From: Flammula alnicola | Taxonomy: Eukaryota; Basidiomycota; Agaricomycetes; Agaricales; Strophariaceae | Direction: 5' to 3' | DNA: 64,000 nucleotides | Assembly: GCA_015499995.1 (NCBI GenBank) | Contig: JADNRV010000051.1 | Coordinates: 248,001-312,000, forward strand | Shown: piece after piece, positions 1 through 11,600 of the stretch | Layout: the number at the start of each line of letters is the position of its first letter | How positions within the stretch are numbered: the first letter of the stretch is position 1 | Made by a program: the position numbers and the translations under genes | Notes under the pieces: generated by a model | Told to the model about the DNA's origin: nothing | Seen by the model: the letters and a program-made list of their open reading frames with translations, nothing else | Database searches by the model: none

Positions 1-550
1 TTAGGACCTTTTTGGGACAGGCTTCATCTGGAGGCGAGGAATTATGGATCATCAATAATCTGAGTTGTGTCGGTCTACCGCACATTATCCAGCTTCGAAG
101 GAGATGATAAAGATGGTATGAGCCAGTAATCCAAATCCAAATGAAGTCGTCAGATTTGCGGTGGCTGTGCATATTCAAACTCCGATTAAATATGAGCTAT
201 CCTCAAGCCGCGAAAAAAAGCAGACTAGCAACCATCATCGTTCAACGACTTTGATACATTTAGTATTAGAAAGGAGTTCCATAAATCTCTCTGTGAGTCT
301 GATTCGAAAATCTATATATCTAAGACAAACTGACCGAAGAAATTCGTGATTCCACATCATCGTGCAGTACAACTGCCACTGCCGGTGATTCCGTCGAGCT
401 TTGGGCGGAGTGATATAGGGATAAGAGCGCAGAATATCATTTGAAAACATAGTAAGCATATACCAGGCTTTAATATTTAATAGTTGTACCCATTCAAGCG
501 TTTCCGACTCGCATGTTATTTTCAGCACTTCATAATCAAACGTGCCCATC
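1..550. other. Intergenic, upstream of F-box gene 1
   Basis: No convincing gene is visible. The stretch from about 285 to 550 resembles the DNA upstream of the second F-box copy (about 6070-6310) and, inverted, of the third (about 22770-23010). Shared blocks include CTCTCTGTGAGTCTGATTCG and a CACTTCA-AATCAAA block just before the start codon. The duplication units therefore carried their promoters or 5' leaders. A TTTTCAG at about 520-526 could be a 5'-leader intron acceptor. Confidence 0.5.
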
Positions 551-2236
551 ATGGTATCCTCCACCACTGCTCAACACCATTCCTCGAGAGGCTACGATCC
601 TATCAGGTGCACGCTCTCTGAGGGGAAACCATGCAACCCGTGCCTAGAGCTCACTGAGCTAGATTCACAGCTGGCCCAGGTATTGGCTGATTTCGAACGG
701 AAGCGCCGCTTGCTGAAGAGCGAAGTCAATAATCGTCACGACCCTCTCGCCCACGTCCCTGTCGAGATCGCTTTAGAAATTTTTACCTGGTACCATGAGG
801 AAACCTACAAGCCTTCCATATTCGGAGACAGCCCTGAATCCAAGCAGGGCTCTCCGCTACGTCTCGCAGCCGTTTGCAAAACATGGAGGGAAATCGCATT
901 CAAAACGCCTCAATTGTGGACATCATTACACATCATACATGATCCTGAACATGCCACTCCATTGCATTTAGAGCTAGTGGCGCAGTGGCTGGACCGCTCA
1001 TCGAAAATGCCCTCATATATACGCCTCCAGTATACCTCCATTGCAAAAAGGAGGAAGGAAGACGTATATCCAGGATCCTTATTCGCTCTCATAGGGGAAT
1101 ATGCTCCCCAGTGGAATGCGCTAAACCTAGTCATGCCGTGCCATTTTTACGCCGACTTCATAAGTAATGTGGAAGGGGCCCCACTACTCGAATATCTGCG
1201 GCTGTCCCCGATGGACGAGGATATCGAATTTTTTTCATTCTACTTAGGAAAAACTCCTTGCCTAAAAAGTCTCGACATTTCGCAAGTTTATCTGAGCAGT
1301 ATTCGTATCAAATGGGAAAATCTTACACGCATCCAAATCAAAACTCTTGGTGTCGACGAAATTTTGGAAGTCTTATCTCGCGGTACACGACTGGTTGACT
1401 GCAAAGTTTTAGAAATCGTGGAGGATCTTTCCCTTTTTGACTTACCAACATCCTTCCTCGTCCGCAACTCGCTCAGGGATTTACACGTTCAGCCAGATGA
1501 CATAACCCGTGATGCAGACTTGCGCGTTCTCTACGATCGACTCGTACTTCCATCGTTGCGGCATTTTTCTTACGATTCCGAGAGATATACCGGTCCTGTC
1601 GAAGTGGACAGTCTTCTGTCGCTTTTTACTCGTTCTCGGAGTCCCATCACCCATTTTTCTCTGGCAATACCCCAATCAAGTCTTCTTCGAGATTATAACA
1701 CCATAATCCAAATATTGGAAATTTTGCCTTCAATCACCCATTTATCTCTGAAGTGGATGAAAGAAAATACCCGATCCGCGTCGATCACGAACAGCTTCCT
1801 TCGACACATGGCTTCTTTCTCGTCAATGCAACATGATACCGATACCTCACGTACCAACGCGTTTCTTCCGTCTCTCGAGTCATTTCAGTACGAAGAATGG
1901 TGGCCCTCGGAAAAGCTCTCGTGGGGATGTTTAGCGGATATCTTCCACAATCCTGTTGAGGATAACCAAACCGTAAAAGCATCGAATAACATCCAGAAAA
2001 GTCAGAGTTCTCTTCCCGCTATCCATTATTGCAATCGACGGCCATCCCTACGTGATTTTCGCATGACCTTCCATAGTGAGGGGAAGAATAGCCCCGAACC
2101 TGGCATAGAATTGGACGAAGACCTCCGTCGTCTCATTGGGATCCGATCAGCTGGTGTTAATCTGCAAATCCTCAAGGTCCTAAAGAATGGGGATGTCGTA
2201 GACATGATCGAGAGTATGCTATCCAGCAGATGTTAG
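551..2236 (+). CDS. F-box/LRR-like protein, intact copy 1
   Basis: A single-exon gene of about 561 residues. I chose the ATG at 551 because the longer frame begins with a GTG. Near residues 65-85 lies an F-box-like segment (HVPVEIALEIFTWY), followed by the basidiomycete pattern LRLAAVCKTWREIAF and LWTSLHI. The rest is a leucine-rich region with LRR-like spacing (for example LEYLRLSP, CLKSLDIS and ITHLSL). F-box proteins of this fungal class are thought to be substrate adaptors of SCF ubiquitin ligases; the substrate is unknown. It is closely related to the copies at 6311-8001 and 21073-22769 and is the only one of the three with an unbroken frame. The F-box assignment is by family resemblance. 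Confidence 0.85.
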   Translation: MVSSTTAQHHSSRGYDPIRCTLSEGKPCNPCLELTELDSQLAQVLADFERKRRLLKSEVNNRHDPLAHVPVEIALEIFTWYHEETYKPSIFGDSPESKQGSPLRLAAVCKTWREIAFKTPQLWTSLHIIHDPEHATPLHLELVAQWLDRSSKMPSYIRLQYTSIAKRRKEDVYPGSLFALIGEYAPQWNALNLVMPCHFYADFISNVEGAPLLEYLRLSPMDEDIEFFSFYLGKTPCLKSLDISQVYLSSIRIKWENLTRIQIKTLGVDEILEVLSRGTRLVDCKVLEIVEDLSLFDLPTSFLVRNSLRDLHVQPDDITRDADLRVLYDRLVLPSLRHFSYDSERYTGPVEVDSLLSLFTRSRSPITHFSLAIPQSSLLRDYNTIIQILEILPSITHLSLKWMKENTRSASITNSFLRHMASFSSMQHDTDTSRTNAFLPSLESFQYEEWWPSEKLSWGCLADIFHNPVEDNQTVKASNNIQKSQSSLPAIHYCNRRPSLRDFRMTFHSEGKNSPEPGIELDEDLRRLIGIRSAGVNLQILKVLKNGDVVDMIESMLSSRC

Positions 2237-2755
2237 CCGTATGTTCACAGATCGTCTTTGTTGAACTTTTCTACATAGTTTAGCGGGATATTGACCCCTT
2301 TCTGGAACCTGACTGCAATACCACCGCCCAGGCTTCAACCACAGGCAAGCAATATATGGAATAAGTCTCAGTAGCATATGTTGCAGTATCGGATAACTTT
2401 CGATGGTACATACTCTTCCTGTTTACAAAATCATCTAGGTTTTCAAACCTTTTCAGACGCGACGCGAAGTCACCGATTAAGTACTATGGTAGTCAACGGA
2501 ACAGTAAGGTATAATAATCGACTAGGAAGGGAACGAGTTTCTAGAAATACATAGAGGTACTTATACGATACGAGATACACGCCTATCTGAAATGTCGGTC
2601 GAAAAAAGTGCAAAACATGGCAATCGAAGCAAAGGAGAAACCCGCAAACAAGGAGACTCGGACGAATCGAAGAGAGAGAGAGAAAGAAAGAAAACTGGCA
2701 TGACAAATAGTACAATGCAAACGTCTATGAGCGAACAGGTCGTTCCGAGCCGTCG
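2237..2755. other. Intergenic between convergent genes
   Basis: The first part (to about 2420) resembles the 3' flank of F-box copy 2, so it belongs to the duplicated unit. The remainder, including a GA-rich microsatellite near 2672-2694, holds no supported gene. Confidence 0.4.
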
Positions 2756-5557
2756 TTAATGGTAAATCGTAAACCCCTCACTCTCACTCTCCGATTCCAT
2801 CTTGGCCATCGGGAAGTGCGGACTGTCGGGTGGGATGCTAAAGTTGATACTCGACCCAAACCCAGGTGTGCCCTCCTCATACAACCTTCTCGCAGCCTCA
2901 TACTCCATCTTCTCCCGCTCGGCTTGCATAAAAAACGGCTAGAAACGGGGAAAACACGAATTCAGCGACGTCGTCGTGACAGGAACAAGAGGGGCCTGGG
3001 CGGAGTTTTTTCACTCGCCTGCCTCTCAGCATCGGTCATAGACCGCCACTTCGCAGCCGCCAAAATACTCTGTTTGGTAGTCTCGATCTCATCCCCAAAA
3101 ATCTCCGAAACCAAACGCGGATTGGCTCGAATCCGCTGCAAGAACATGAAATACGCGCTCAGGGGCTTCTTGGGGGCGTTGGGGTCCTTGATGTTGCTCT
3201 TACGCGACTTGCCAGCCTTCCGCTGCGCAGTGCGGAATAAGTTCTCGCGCTTGATGTCCTCGGGGCTAAGCGTACGCATGTACGCTTCGTGTTCCTTCTC
3301 CCGAGCCTCCTTCATGGCCTGTGAACGCTGTTTATAGGGCTGTCAAAGTCGAAAAGCGCAGTCAGCAAGACTACATACTACATTGAAATGACGTCAGACG
3401 GGCATACCTCTTTCTCAGCTGCACTGAGGCGAGCATACTCCTGGCCAGCCTCCTTGGCCGCCTGAGCAACATTCAGCTTGCGAGTCCCCGAAACTTGCTG
3501 TTTTTGGATCCAATCCGTAAAGTACAGTTGCCAGGCTGATGGGGGGAGTTTTGGAGGTCCCAACAGAGATTTGAGCGCTGTGGAAAAGGGAAAGGAACGA
3601 GAAAATAGAAAACGACATTGTCAGCTGAAAGGGGTTAACAATGGGAAGAAGAGAAGTATTGCTTACGACTATCAGTAATGCCCTTGGTGGCGAGGGAAAC
3701 CTGAGTCTCTTCGTCTGGAGAACGTTTATTTCTCCGGACCGTTGCATCACGATCGGCGCTGGCGCTAACGGAATCAGCCGCAGAGCTGATCTCCGGCCCA
3801 GTAGATGGACTAAGAGAACGACGGTGCTGCCACGATGGAAGATTTCGCGGCCGCTGTGGAGTCGGTGGCGGCGGAAATGCGAATGGGAATTCTGTGCTTT
3901 CGGACCTTGATCCAGGACTGAAATTGACGACACGGACGACCACGACGAGGCTCTCGAGCGGCAGCTACTAGGCGTCCCATAGCTCGACGATGACGATGAG
4001 GATTTACGACGATGACGAGGGGACTTCCGACCTTCTCTCTGCTGTGTTGTTTCGTCGAGCTCCAATAGCCATGCATCGAAATTGGCCGGCGATCCGTCTC
4101 TCGGGCTATCATTCTCGGATGACTTGCCCTTGTCCGACGGTCTTGATACCCCTTCCATGCTGGCTTGCATATCGCTTTGACTCACCGGGAAAATGATGCA
4201 GTCCGAGGTGTAATTAGCTTTGCCTACGTCATTGGATGACCACAACGAGGACGTTGACTGAGGTGTGTTTGGAGCCGCAGGCTCCAGGATCATGTCGCTC
4301 CGGCTGGCCAGAGACAAGGCGGTCGATATACGACCCTTTTCATCCGCAGGGAATAACTCAAGCTGCCGCAACGTTGTAATTGCGTCCCATTCCTCCAACG
4401 TGAACTTCCTGCTGGCCTTCTCCCTTGACTCCCTTATTGCGGGTAGTTTTGTCAATATCTCCATATCATGCCGCAGGTGCTTCAGTTTTTGCCTGAGCAA
4501 AAGGTGTTTGTTTTGGAGGCTTTCCTCTTTAGCGTTATTTTGGTTCCCAGGTGAAGGTTCCGCCGGATATTTGTGAAAGATGTCGAATGTCTCCGTACAT
4601 GAGTGAGTGTCGATTGCAGTTCGCGAAGGGCCGGGAACAGGTACCACATGCTTTTCAGAAAGCTCGAGGAGCTCCATATCATATTCGTCGGCGTCTGTGA
4701 TTAAAGTTCCGGCTGTTGTTGGTGAAAAGCGCGGAGAACTGGACGAGGAAGAGGTGGTTCCCGTAGAAGGCCTATTCAATAACCTGACGCCCATGGAGAC
4801 ATCGTCCACAGGAACAGACGTAGACTCGACAGTGCGCAGTTTATACCCAGCAGCTTTATACAAGTCCCGAAACGCCTGGCGAAATCTGTCCCTTAGCTCG
4901 GTAGACCGCCCATTTGGTTCTCGGAGAACGGGATCTTTGACGTGGGATGCCCAGCTTGTGCCGTGCTTCTCGTAGCCAGCTTTGAGGGCACGGTCTTCCA
5001 CCTCAGTGAAAGGCTGGCGACGCTTGTTCCGAGTCTTCTCGGTCGAAGGGTTTTCTTCCGATTCGACTGCTACTTCCTCTCCGTTGTGGGACGATGTTTT
5101 GCGAGGATAAGGTGCGACATAGACAATGAGATCGTCTTCATCGTCGTCTCTGAGGGCAGAAGGAAGGAGGTCCTGGAGGGGAGATATGGGACTGGGTAAG
5201 GTCGAAGGTATATCTTGAGCATTAGGGTCATGTAACTTGTATACTTCTGGGTAGGAGGTCCGTAATCTGTATGTAATAGGATATGGAGAGACATCAACAT
5301 TGAACGTTGAACAGAGAACCTCGAGAAGTTGACGTACCTGTGGTTAAGATCGGCCACCGAACGACTCTCATGAAACTTGAGATCGGGATCTTCTAAAATT
5401 GCCCTCCAATTGCCAACCCCATGCTAGAAGAACGACATGAGTCTCTTGCGTCAGAGGTGACGTGTGGGTCGCTCACCAGTAGGCATCCTTGGAGAAGCAT
5501 GTTTGTCTCCTTAGAGGACCATTTTTTGGTCGGCTTCTTCTCGAGAATGGGTGACAT
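2756..5557 (-). CDS. Double Myb/SANT plus double HMG-box DNA-binding protein
   Basis: The start ATG is at 5557 (MSPILEKKPTKKWSS) and the stop TAA at 2756. The first Myb/SANT domain is split by introns 5424-5476 and 5267-5337; its core reads HGVGNWRAILEDPDLKF and SVADLNHR. The second, near 5015-4860, reads FTEVEDRALKAGYEKHGTSW and STELRDRFRQAF. This telobox-like pair recalls fungal Tay1/Teb1-type telomere or promoter binders. A Ser/Pro-rich linker follows. HMG box 1 (PPSAWQLYFTDWIQKQQ) lies in the exon 3577-3408 and HMG box 2 (DPNAPKKPLSAYFMFLQRIR) in 3339-3019. Introns are 3578-3666, 3340-3407 and 2939-3018; the last has a GC donor. The two HMG boxes recall Exp1-type HMG1/2 proteins of mushrooms. 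The frame changes once between about 3890 and 3970, either through a 77-nt intron (3892-3968) or a one-base indel. Two neighbouring genes remain possible, but no separate start for the HMG part is evident. Confidence 0.75.
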
Positions 5558-6310
5558 CAATAACCTGGGTCATGCGTAGATCTTCAGCGTCGTATCCCTT
5601 TTCATCGATAGTACTGTCACGATGTCGGTTTGAGCTTGATTATGGTCTGGGTGCCTGGGCTGCTGTGCAGTTTGTTGGGTGTCGGGGAACCCTCGGGACG
5701 GCTTTCGGTACTATATTTGTATCAACCAGGCGAGAATAACTATGTTGTAACCAAAGACGGTACCGTGCGGCTGTCAATTGTCGGCTTCTTCTACTTAATC
5801 CCTGGCGTTTCTTAGGAAGTTGCACAGTCAAGATCATAATGGCGCTACAGAATATAGAGACTAATTCCTTTTCGAATATCTGCGACAGAGAAACGGAATT
5901 TTTGGAAGTTTGGAAGTTTGGAAGAAAATGATGGCCTGAACCAAAAAAAAAAAACAGAACAAGAGTAGTCATTGGCCGGGCCGGCCCCTTGACCAAGGGT
6001 CGTCCCTTGCCCACAACCTTCATCGATTCATCGTTCAACGTTCAACGTTGACACGTCTAATATCCGGACTCTCTCTGTGAGTCTGATTCGAACATCTGTA
6101 GAAGACACAGTGTGTCATTCTACATAATCAAAAAGTGCCACTGGACGTTGACTGGACATTTTCTCCAGCTCCAGTGAGTAGTGTGTCAGAGGAAGAAGAA
6201 CGTGGTCTGAAAAACAGAGTGAGTAAATACGTAGGCTTTACTGGCCGTTGGCGCTCAGGCTTTCTGACTCGGATGTCGTTTCCAGCACTTCACAATCAAA
6301 GGAGCCCAGC
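5558..6310. other. Intergenic between Myb/HMG gene and F-box copy 2
   Basis: This is probably a shared divergent promoter region. The last 240 bases repeat the upstream flank of F-box copy 1. A TTTCCAG at about 6278-6284 could be the acceptor of a 5'-leader intron. A poly-A run is at 5943-5955. No gene is supported. Confidence 0.4.
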
Positions 6311-8001
6311 ATGGTATCTTCCTGCATTACTCAACACAATTCCGCGACAGACTATGAACCTACAAAGTGTACACTCTTTGGAGGAAAGCCGTGCAGCGGG
6401 TGCCTAGAGCTCGCTGAGCTAGATGTACAGCTTGCCCAGGTATTGGCCGATTTCGAACAGAAACGCCGCTTGGTGAAAAGCAAAGTCAATAATCTCCACG
6501 ATCCTCTCGCGTACCATCTTCCTGTCGAGGTCATTTCAGAAATTTTTACGTGGTACCATGAGGAAACCTACAAACCATCCGTATTTGGAGACAGCGATAC
6601 ATCCGACCAGGGCTCCCCTCTACGTCTCGCAGCCGTTTGCAAAACATGGAGGGAAATCGCATTCCAGACGCCTCAATTGTGGACATCATTGCACATCGTG
6701 CATGATCTTGAACAGATCACTCAGTCGCACTTAGAGCTGGTGGCCCAGTGGCTGGGTCGCTCATCAAAAATGCCCTTATATATACGCCTCCAGGATACCT
6801 CTAATGAAGAGGAGGAGGAGGAGGCAGACGTATATCCAGCATCCTTATTCGCCCTCATAGCGGGCTATGCCCCCGGTGGACTGCGCTAAACCTAGTCATG
6901 CCCCCCTCTTTTTACGCCGAATTTATACGCAATGTGGAAGGGGCCCCACTACTCGAATATCTGCGGCTGGCCCCGACGGATATCGTAAATTTTTCAACTG
7001 CTTTCTCCTTAGGAAAAATTCCTTGCCTTAGAAGTCTCAACATTTCGCACGTTTTTCTCAGCAATATCCATGTAGAATGGGACAATCTTACAAGCATCCA
7101 ACTCAAAGCTTTTGCCACCGACGAAATTTTGGAAGTCCTATCTCGTGCTAGGCGAGTAGTTGACTGCAAATTTTTAGACATCGTGGCCAACGTTTTCGAT
7201 TTCGAGTTGTCGACATCATTCCTCACCCATCACTCACTCACGAGCCTACACCTTCAACCAGAAGATGAAAACAATAGTGCAGACTTGTGCGATCTATACG
7301 ATCGACTCGTGCTTCCATCATTGCAACATTTTTCTTGTGATTCCGAGGGATATACGATTCCTCTCGACGTTGGCAGTCTTCTTTCGCTTTTCACTCGTTC
7401 TCGCAGTCCCATCACACACTTTTCTTTGGCAATACCCCACCCACATATTCTTCCAGCTGATTATGACACCCTAATGCAAATATTAGAAAATTTGCCTTCG
7501 ATCACTCACTTATCTTTGGTTTCAACAGACAAAGATATCGTAGCCTGGTTGATCACAAACAAGTTCCTGCAACGCATGGCTTCTTTCTCGTCACTGCAAA
7601 ACGACATCTCACCTACAACTGTGTTTCTTCCACATCTCGAGTCATTGCACTATGAGGGATGGTGGCCCTCGCAACAGCTCCCGTTGGGATGTTTAGTGGA
7701 TATCTTCTACAATCCTGTAGAGGATAACCACAGGGTAGAAACCTCCAAAGAAGTTGAGGAAGCTAAGCGCTCTCTTCGCGCCATTCATTATCGTAATCGA
7801 CGGCCATCCCTACGTTATTTTAATATGACCTTCTACAGTCGCTCGACGAATATCCCTGAACCCATTGAATTCGACCAAGATCTCCGTCGTCTGGTTGAAA
7901 TACGAACAGCTGGTGTCAATCTGCAAATACGCATGAAGCACCCACTTAACGAGACGAGCGTCGTAGATATGATCGAGAGCGCTATAACCCGCAAATATTA
8001 G
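6311..8001 (+). pseudogene. F-box/LRR-like protein, copy 2, frameshifted
   Basis: The paralogue of the gene at 551-2236 is collinear over its full length. The first segment runs from ATG 6311 with the F-box-like LPVEVISEIFTWYHEE and then LRLAAVCKTWREIAF. The frame ends at a stop near 6887, just after SLFALIAGYAP. The homologous protein resumes immediately in the -1 frame (FYAEFIRNVEGAPLLEYLRL) and runs to the stop at 8001. Compared with copy 1, the break is a single missing base in the CCCCCGGTGG stretch at about 6868-6880. No other stop is visible, so the lesion is either recent or a sequence error. If the base were present, this would be a second functional F-box adaptor of about 560 residues. 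Confidence 0.8.
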
Positions 8002-8607
8002 GCACATGCCGTATGGATCGTCTCTCTTAATTTTTTTCCCTTCGCGGTGTAGCTGGCTCCTGGTCTTTGTGCGGAAGCTGACTCCAACATCACCGGCCCT
8101 GGAGACAAGCAGTATACAATGGAATAAGTGGCGGTAGCATATATTGTTGTAGCATCGGACAATTTTCCGACGTGCACGTAATAAACATAGTTTCCAATTA
8201 ATCTACGTACAGGTATCTCACTGACCAGTACTTAGGCGAAACCGCCTTCAGAAATACGAAGGGGCCTGATGAGAATCAAATTTGTTGGTGGTGCGGGAGT
8301 TCTGTGGGGTGGGACTCACCTGGGGACCTCATGTACGTCTTGATGTGAACTCTTCCCTCATGCATGGTGAATCCAGGATCTGGACAGTTTCCGCTGCATT
8401 GAAGGAATACAGAAGAGTTGAGTTGGTGGTCATGGAGCGTGTCGTTTAGTAATAATAGCATATATCACGGACTCGGGTTTGCCAGTGAGTTACAAATGTT
8501 GTTACAAGAATTATACTTCGTGTTCGCAAGACTAGGTAATAGGTATATGAGAAATATATAAGTAGACGCACAGACTTGAGTACTGCAAGAATAAATTCTC
8601 GCTCAAA
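8002..8607. other. Intergenic between convergent F-box copy 2 and ABC transporter
   Basis: The first 200 bases match the 3' flanks of F-box copies 1 and 3 (for example AAGCAGTATAcaATGGAATAAGT-like sequence and a following CGGA-AATTTT block). The rest holds no supported gene. Confidence 0.35.
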
Positions 8608-11600
8608 TTATGTACTTACACTTCCCAGCAAATTTAGGCGAACAGGTGCACTTCTCCCGCTTCGGCGCGATGGCAAGATTTCATTTTTTCTCATCGTCGA
8701 TATTCGGAGGCCAAAGCTTGAAGCGCTGCTGCCTCCGCAATTTACATGCTCCAAACAGGACTGAGGGATATACTCTTCAATTCCAACCCGCGAGTTCGTA
8801 TAACGTCTGTCTGTCACCACTTCCTTCCACCAAAGCCCGCAAAATACCCTGATCATTTTTAAGAAGATCCTTGGGGCGACCGAACTCAGCCTGGACGTTG
8901 AACGCATTAATGCACAAGATCTGAGAAGGAAAAGGAACTTACAAGGCGCCCACTATCGAGAACCATCTGTACAAATAGCTTTTAGTTTAATTAGTCGGAA
9001 GAATGGAACGAAACGTACGATTTTATCAGCATCCATGATAGTCTGCAATCGGTGGGCAACAGTAAGAACCGTGACATCTTTGCCTAGTTTATCTCGCAGG
9101 GTGCTTTGTATCACGGCATCAGTCTTGTAATCTTCGCGTTTTATCGACTAGGGTCAGCTTTGAAATCTAACAGAAAAAGGTTGGCTTACCGATTGCAGAA
9201 GTAGCTGATGAATTCCGTGAGTTGAGATATAAATATGAGTTATTACAAAGGATTGAGCTAACCTTCATCGAGGATGAGAAGTTTGCTTCCGCGTACCATT
9301 GCTCGAGCAAGGGCAACGATTTGACGCTGGCCAACTGAGAAGTTACTGCCTCCGCCAGCTATCTTCGTGTCCAAGGAAATGCTTGCTTCTCCAGCTTCTT
9401 CTTGGAGAGAGAATAGGCCTGCTGCACGAAGTGCATCATTCAACGTTGCGTCATCATTTTGTTCAAAGGGATCCAAGTTTTGTCGAAGGGTACCTGAAGC
9501 ACATAGGTTAGTTCTGAACTCAAATAGGGGAACGCTAAGGGCTATTACCACTTAGAAGTTCGGGCTACAGAATCGAATAGTAAGATTTTGTTTCCAATTG
9601 CATGATCATTTCGACTGACCGTTTGAGGGATGATGGTTATACTCGACCTCAAGGCATCCAAGTTGATCGAACTTGTTGGAATACCGTCGTAATACACAGT
9701 GCCTTCGGTAAGAATGCATCTCAAGAGTGCAAGCGTCAATGAGCTCTACAGAATACACCCGTGAGCAAGAATGCTAACAAAATTGACATTTGACATTCCC
9801 TTACCTTGCCGCTTCCAGTTCTACCAACTAATTGAGCAAAGAAAATGAGGCCATGCTCGCGAAATTCTATCGCATAAAACTCACCAACACCAATTCGCTC
9901 TCCAGAAGCGATGTGGAATGAAATATCATGCAAGACTTTGGGACCAGACTAACGCGAACTATTCAGTCCAGGGTAAAAGTTGAATTATTGACAAAATTTC
10001 ACCTGAGAATATCGAGCAGAAAGCTTCTCAACGCGCAGGTCTCCGCTCGTAGGCCAGGCAGCAGGCGCTTGTCCCGCTTGTGTCGGCTTCGGCTCATGTT
10101 CGATATCGAGATAGCCCTGAATACGTTCCAAGCTATTGCAAAGCCGTCAATATATGACATCTCGATATCAAAAGAAGATGCGCACCTATTTGACTGTACT
10201 TCAAACTCGTTGTAGATTCTAACCATAAAAAGAATAGCTCCTGTGAACTCAAGAGCCATGTTAAGTGAGAAACCAGTGTTTGATGCGCCAACGGAAGGGC
10301 CGTAAATCAAATATGTTGCAAGTCCGGCCGTAAAAATAGCTCCAATAGCGTCAATACGAATGCCGATCCACCGATTAAGATTCCAGGACATTCGAGCAAC
10401 TCGAGTATAGTGGTCTATGCGGGCCAATGATTCTGCCTTAAATTTATTTTGGGCACCATAAGCTCGAATAGAGACTACGCAAGTCAGGCAAGTATTAGGA
10501 ATCATAAATGAATGCATACCAAGACCATGGATTGCTGCACTGAAGTGTGAAAGCAAAGGAGAACGAGCATTGCTATTTACGAAACATTAAAGCGTGGTTT
10601 GCGACTACTAGCAGATGTCTGCGCACCTTGTTTCACGTTTGACAGATAGTTGGGCTTTGAGATACATATTCCCTGTCCACAATCCAAGAATTGCAGCGGC
10701 CACTCCCGGAACAAGGAAAGCCGGAGTAAATAGAACGATAGCGCCGAGTTTTGTCAGAATGCCAGCAACACAATCCGTGACCCATATTGCTGACAGAGGA
10801 ACGGGCCCGTCGATGGCGCGAATATCTTGCGTACATCTAGCAATAATGCGTCCCGTCGGGGTCTCGTCAAGCCACCTTGATTTTTCGAGAGTGAGGACAA
10901 AGAGGAATCACGATCCGAAAATCAAGGTAACACACCGCAAAGTACCGCCAAATACCGAATCAACTAACTTGTCATTGATAACTCGAGAAGCCCGCTGTGT
11001 CCCATACATATAGCAAAAATATCCCATGCTGTAAATCACGAAGGAAAACAAGGACATGGATGCAAAAGTGGAGAGGAATCTGCGTAACCCCCGATTAGTT
11101 TCTAAGCCAAGGAACGGAATAAAGAAAACCCACTTAAAAAGATCGACCTCGGCGGCAGGGTGATGCTCATACTGAGAGGCCCAGTAGCCAAGGTACCACA
11201 CCTGAAAGGTAATCGACAATTCATTGAATAACAATGCGCCCAAGACCGCAAAAAAGAATAGGATAGGATGATTTCCTCCCAAACCACCGAGAAACAACTT
11301 GATAGACTTCCAAGTGACGTGTCCTTCAACTATTTCTTCAGCAACCACAAGCTTGCCATCCGCGGGTTTTTTCGAAGCCATTCGAATGTCTTCCCGGCCG
11401 ATGTCGGTAACCTCCTGATCTTCTTTGACTTCCGACGCCAGCTTTGGGTCGCGCGCGAGGGCAAGCGAGAAGTCAGTCCCTTGCGTCTTGACAGTACCAT
11501 CAATACCAATGGACACGACAAAGTCAGCAATAGGGCCAACGAGCGCGACGTTGTGGGTCTGGATAGCAGACACCATTATACATCAAACACATCCGGAGAT

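Noticed and set aside
3415..3900. Continuation of the long Myb frame to its stop at 3415
   Set aside because: This frame reads through HMG box 1 in the wrong phase and has no domain-like content; the neighbouring frame continues smoothly into HMG box 1 through a canonical intron.
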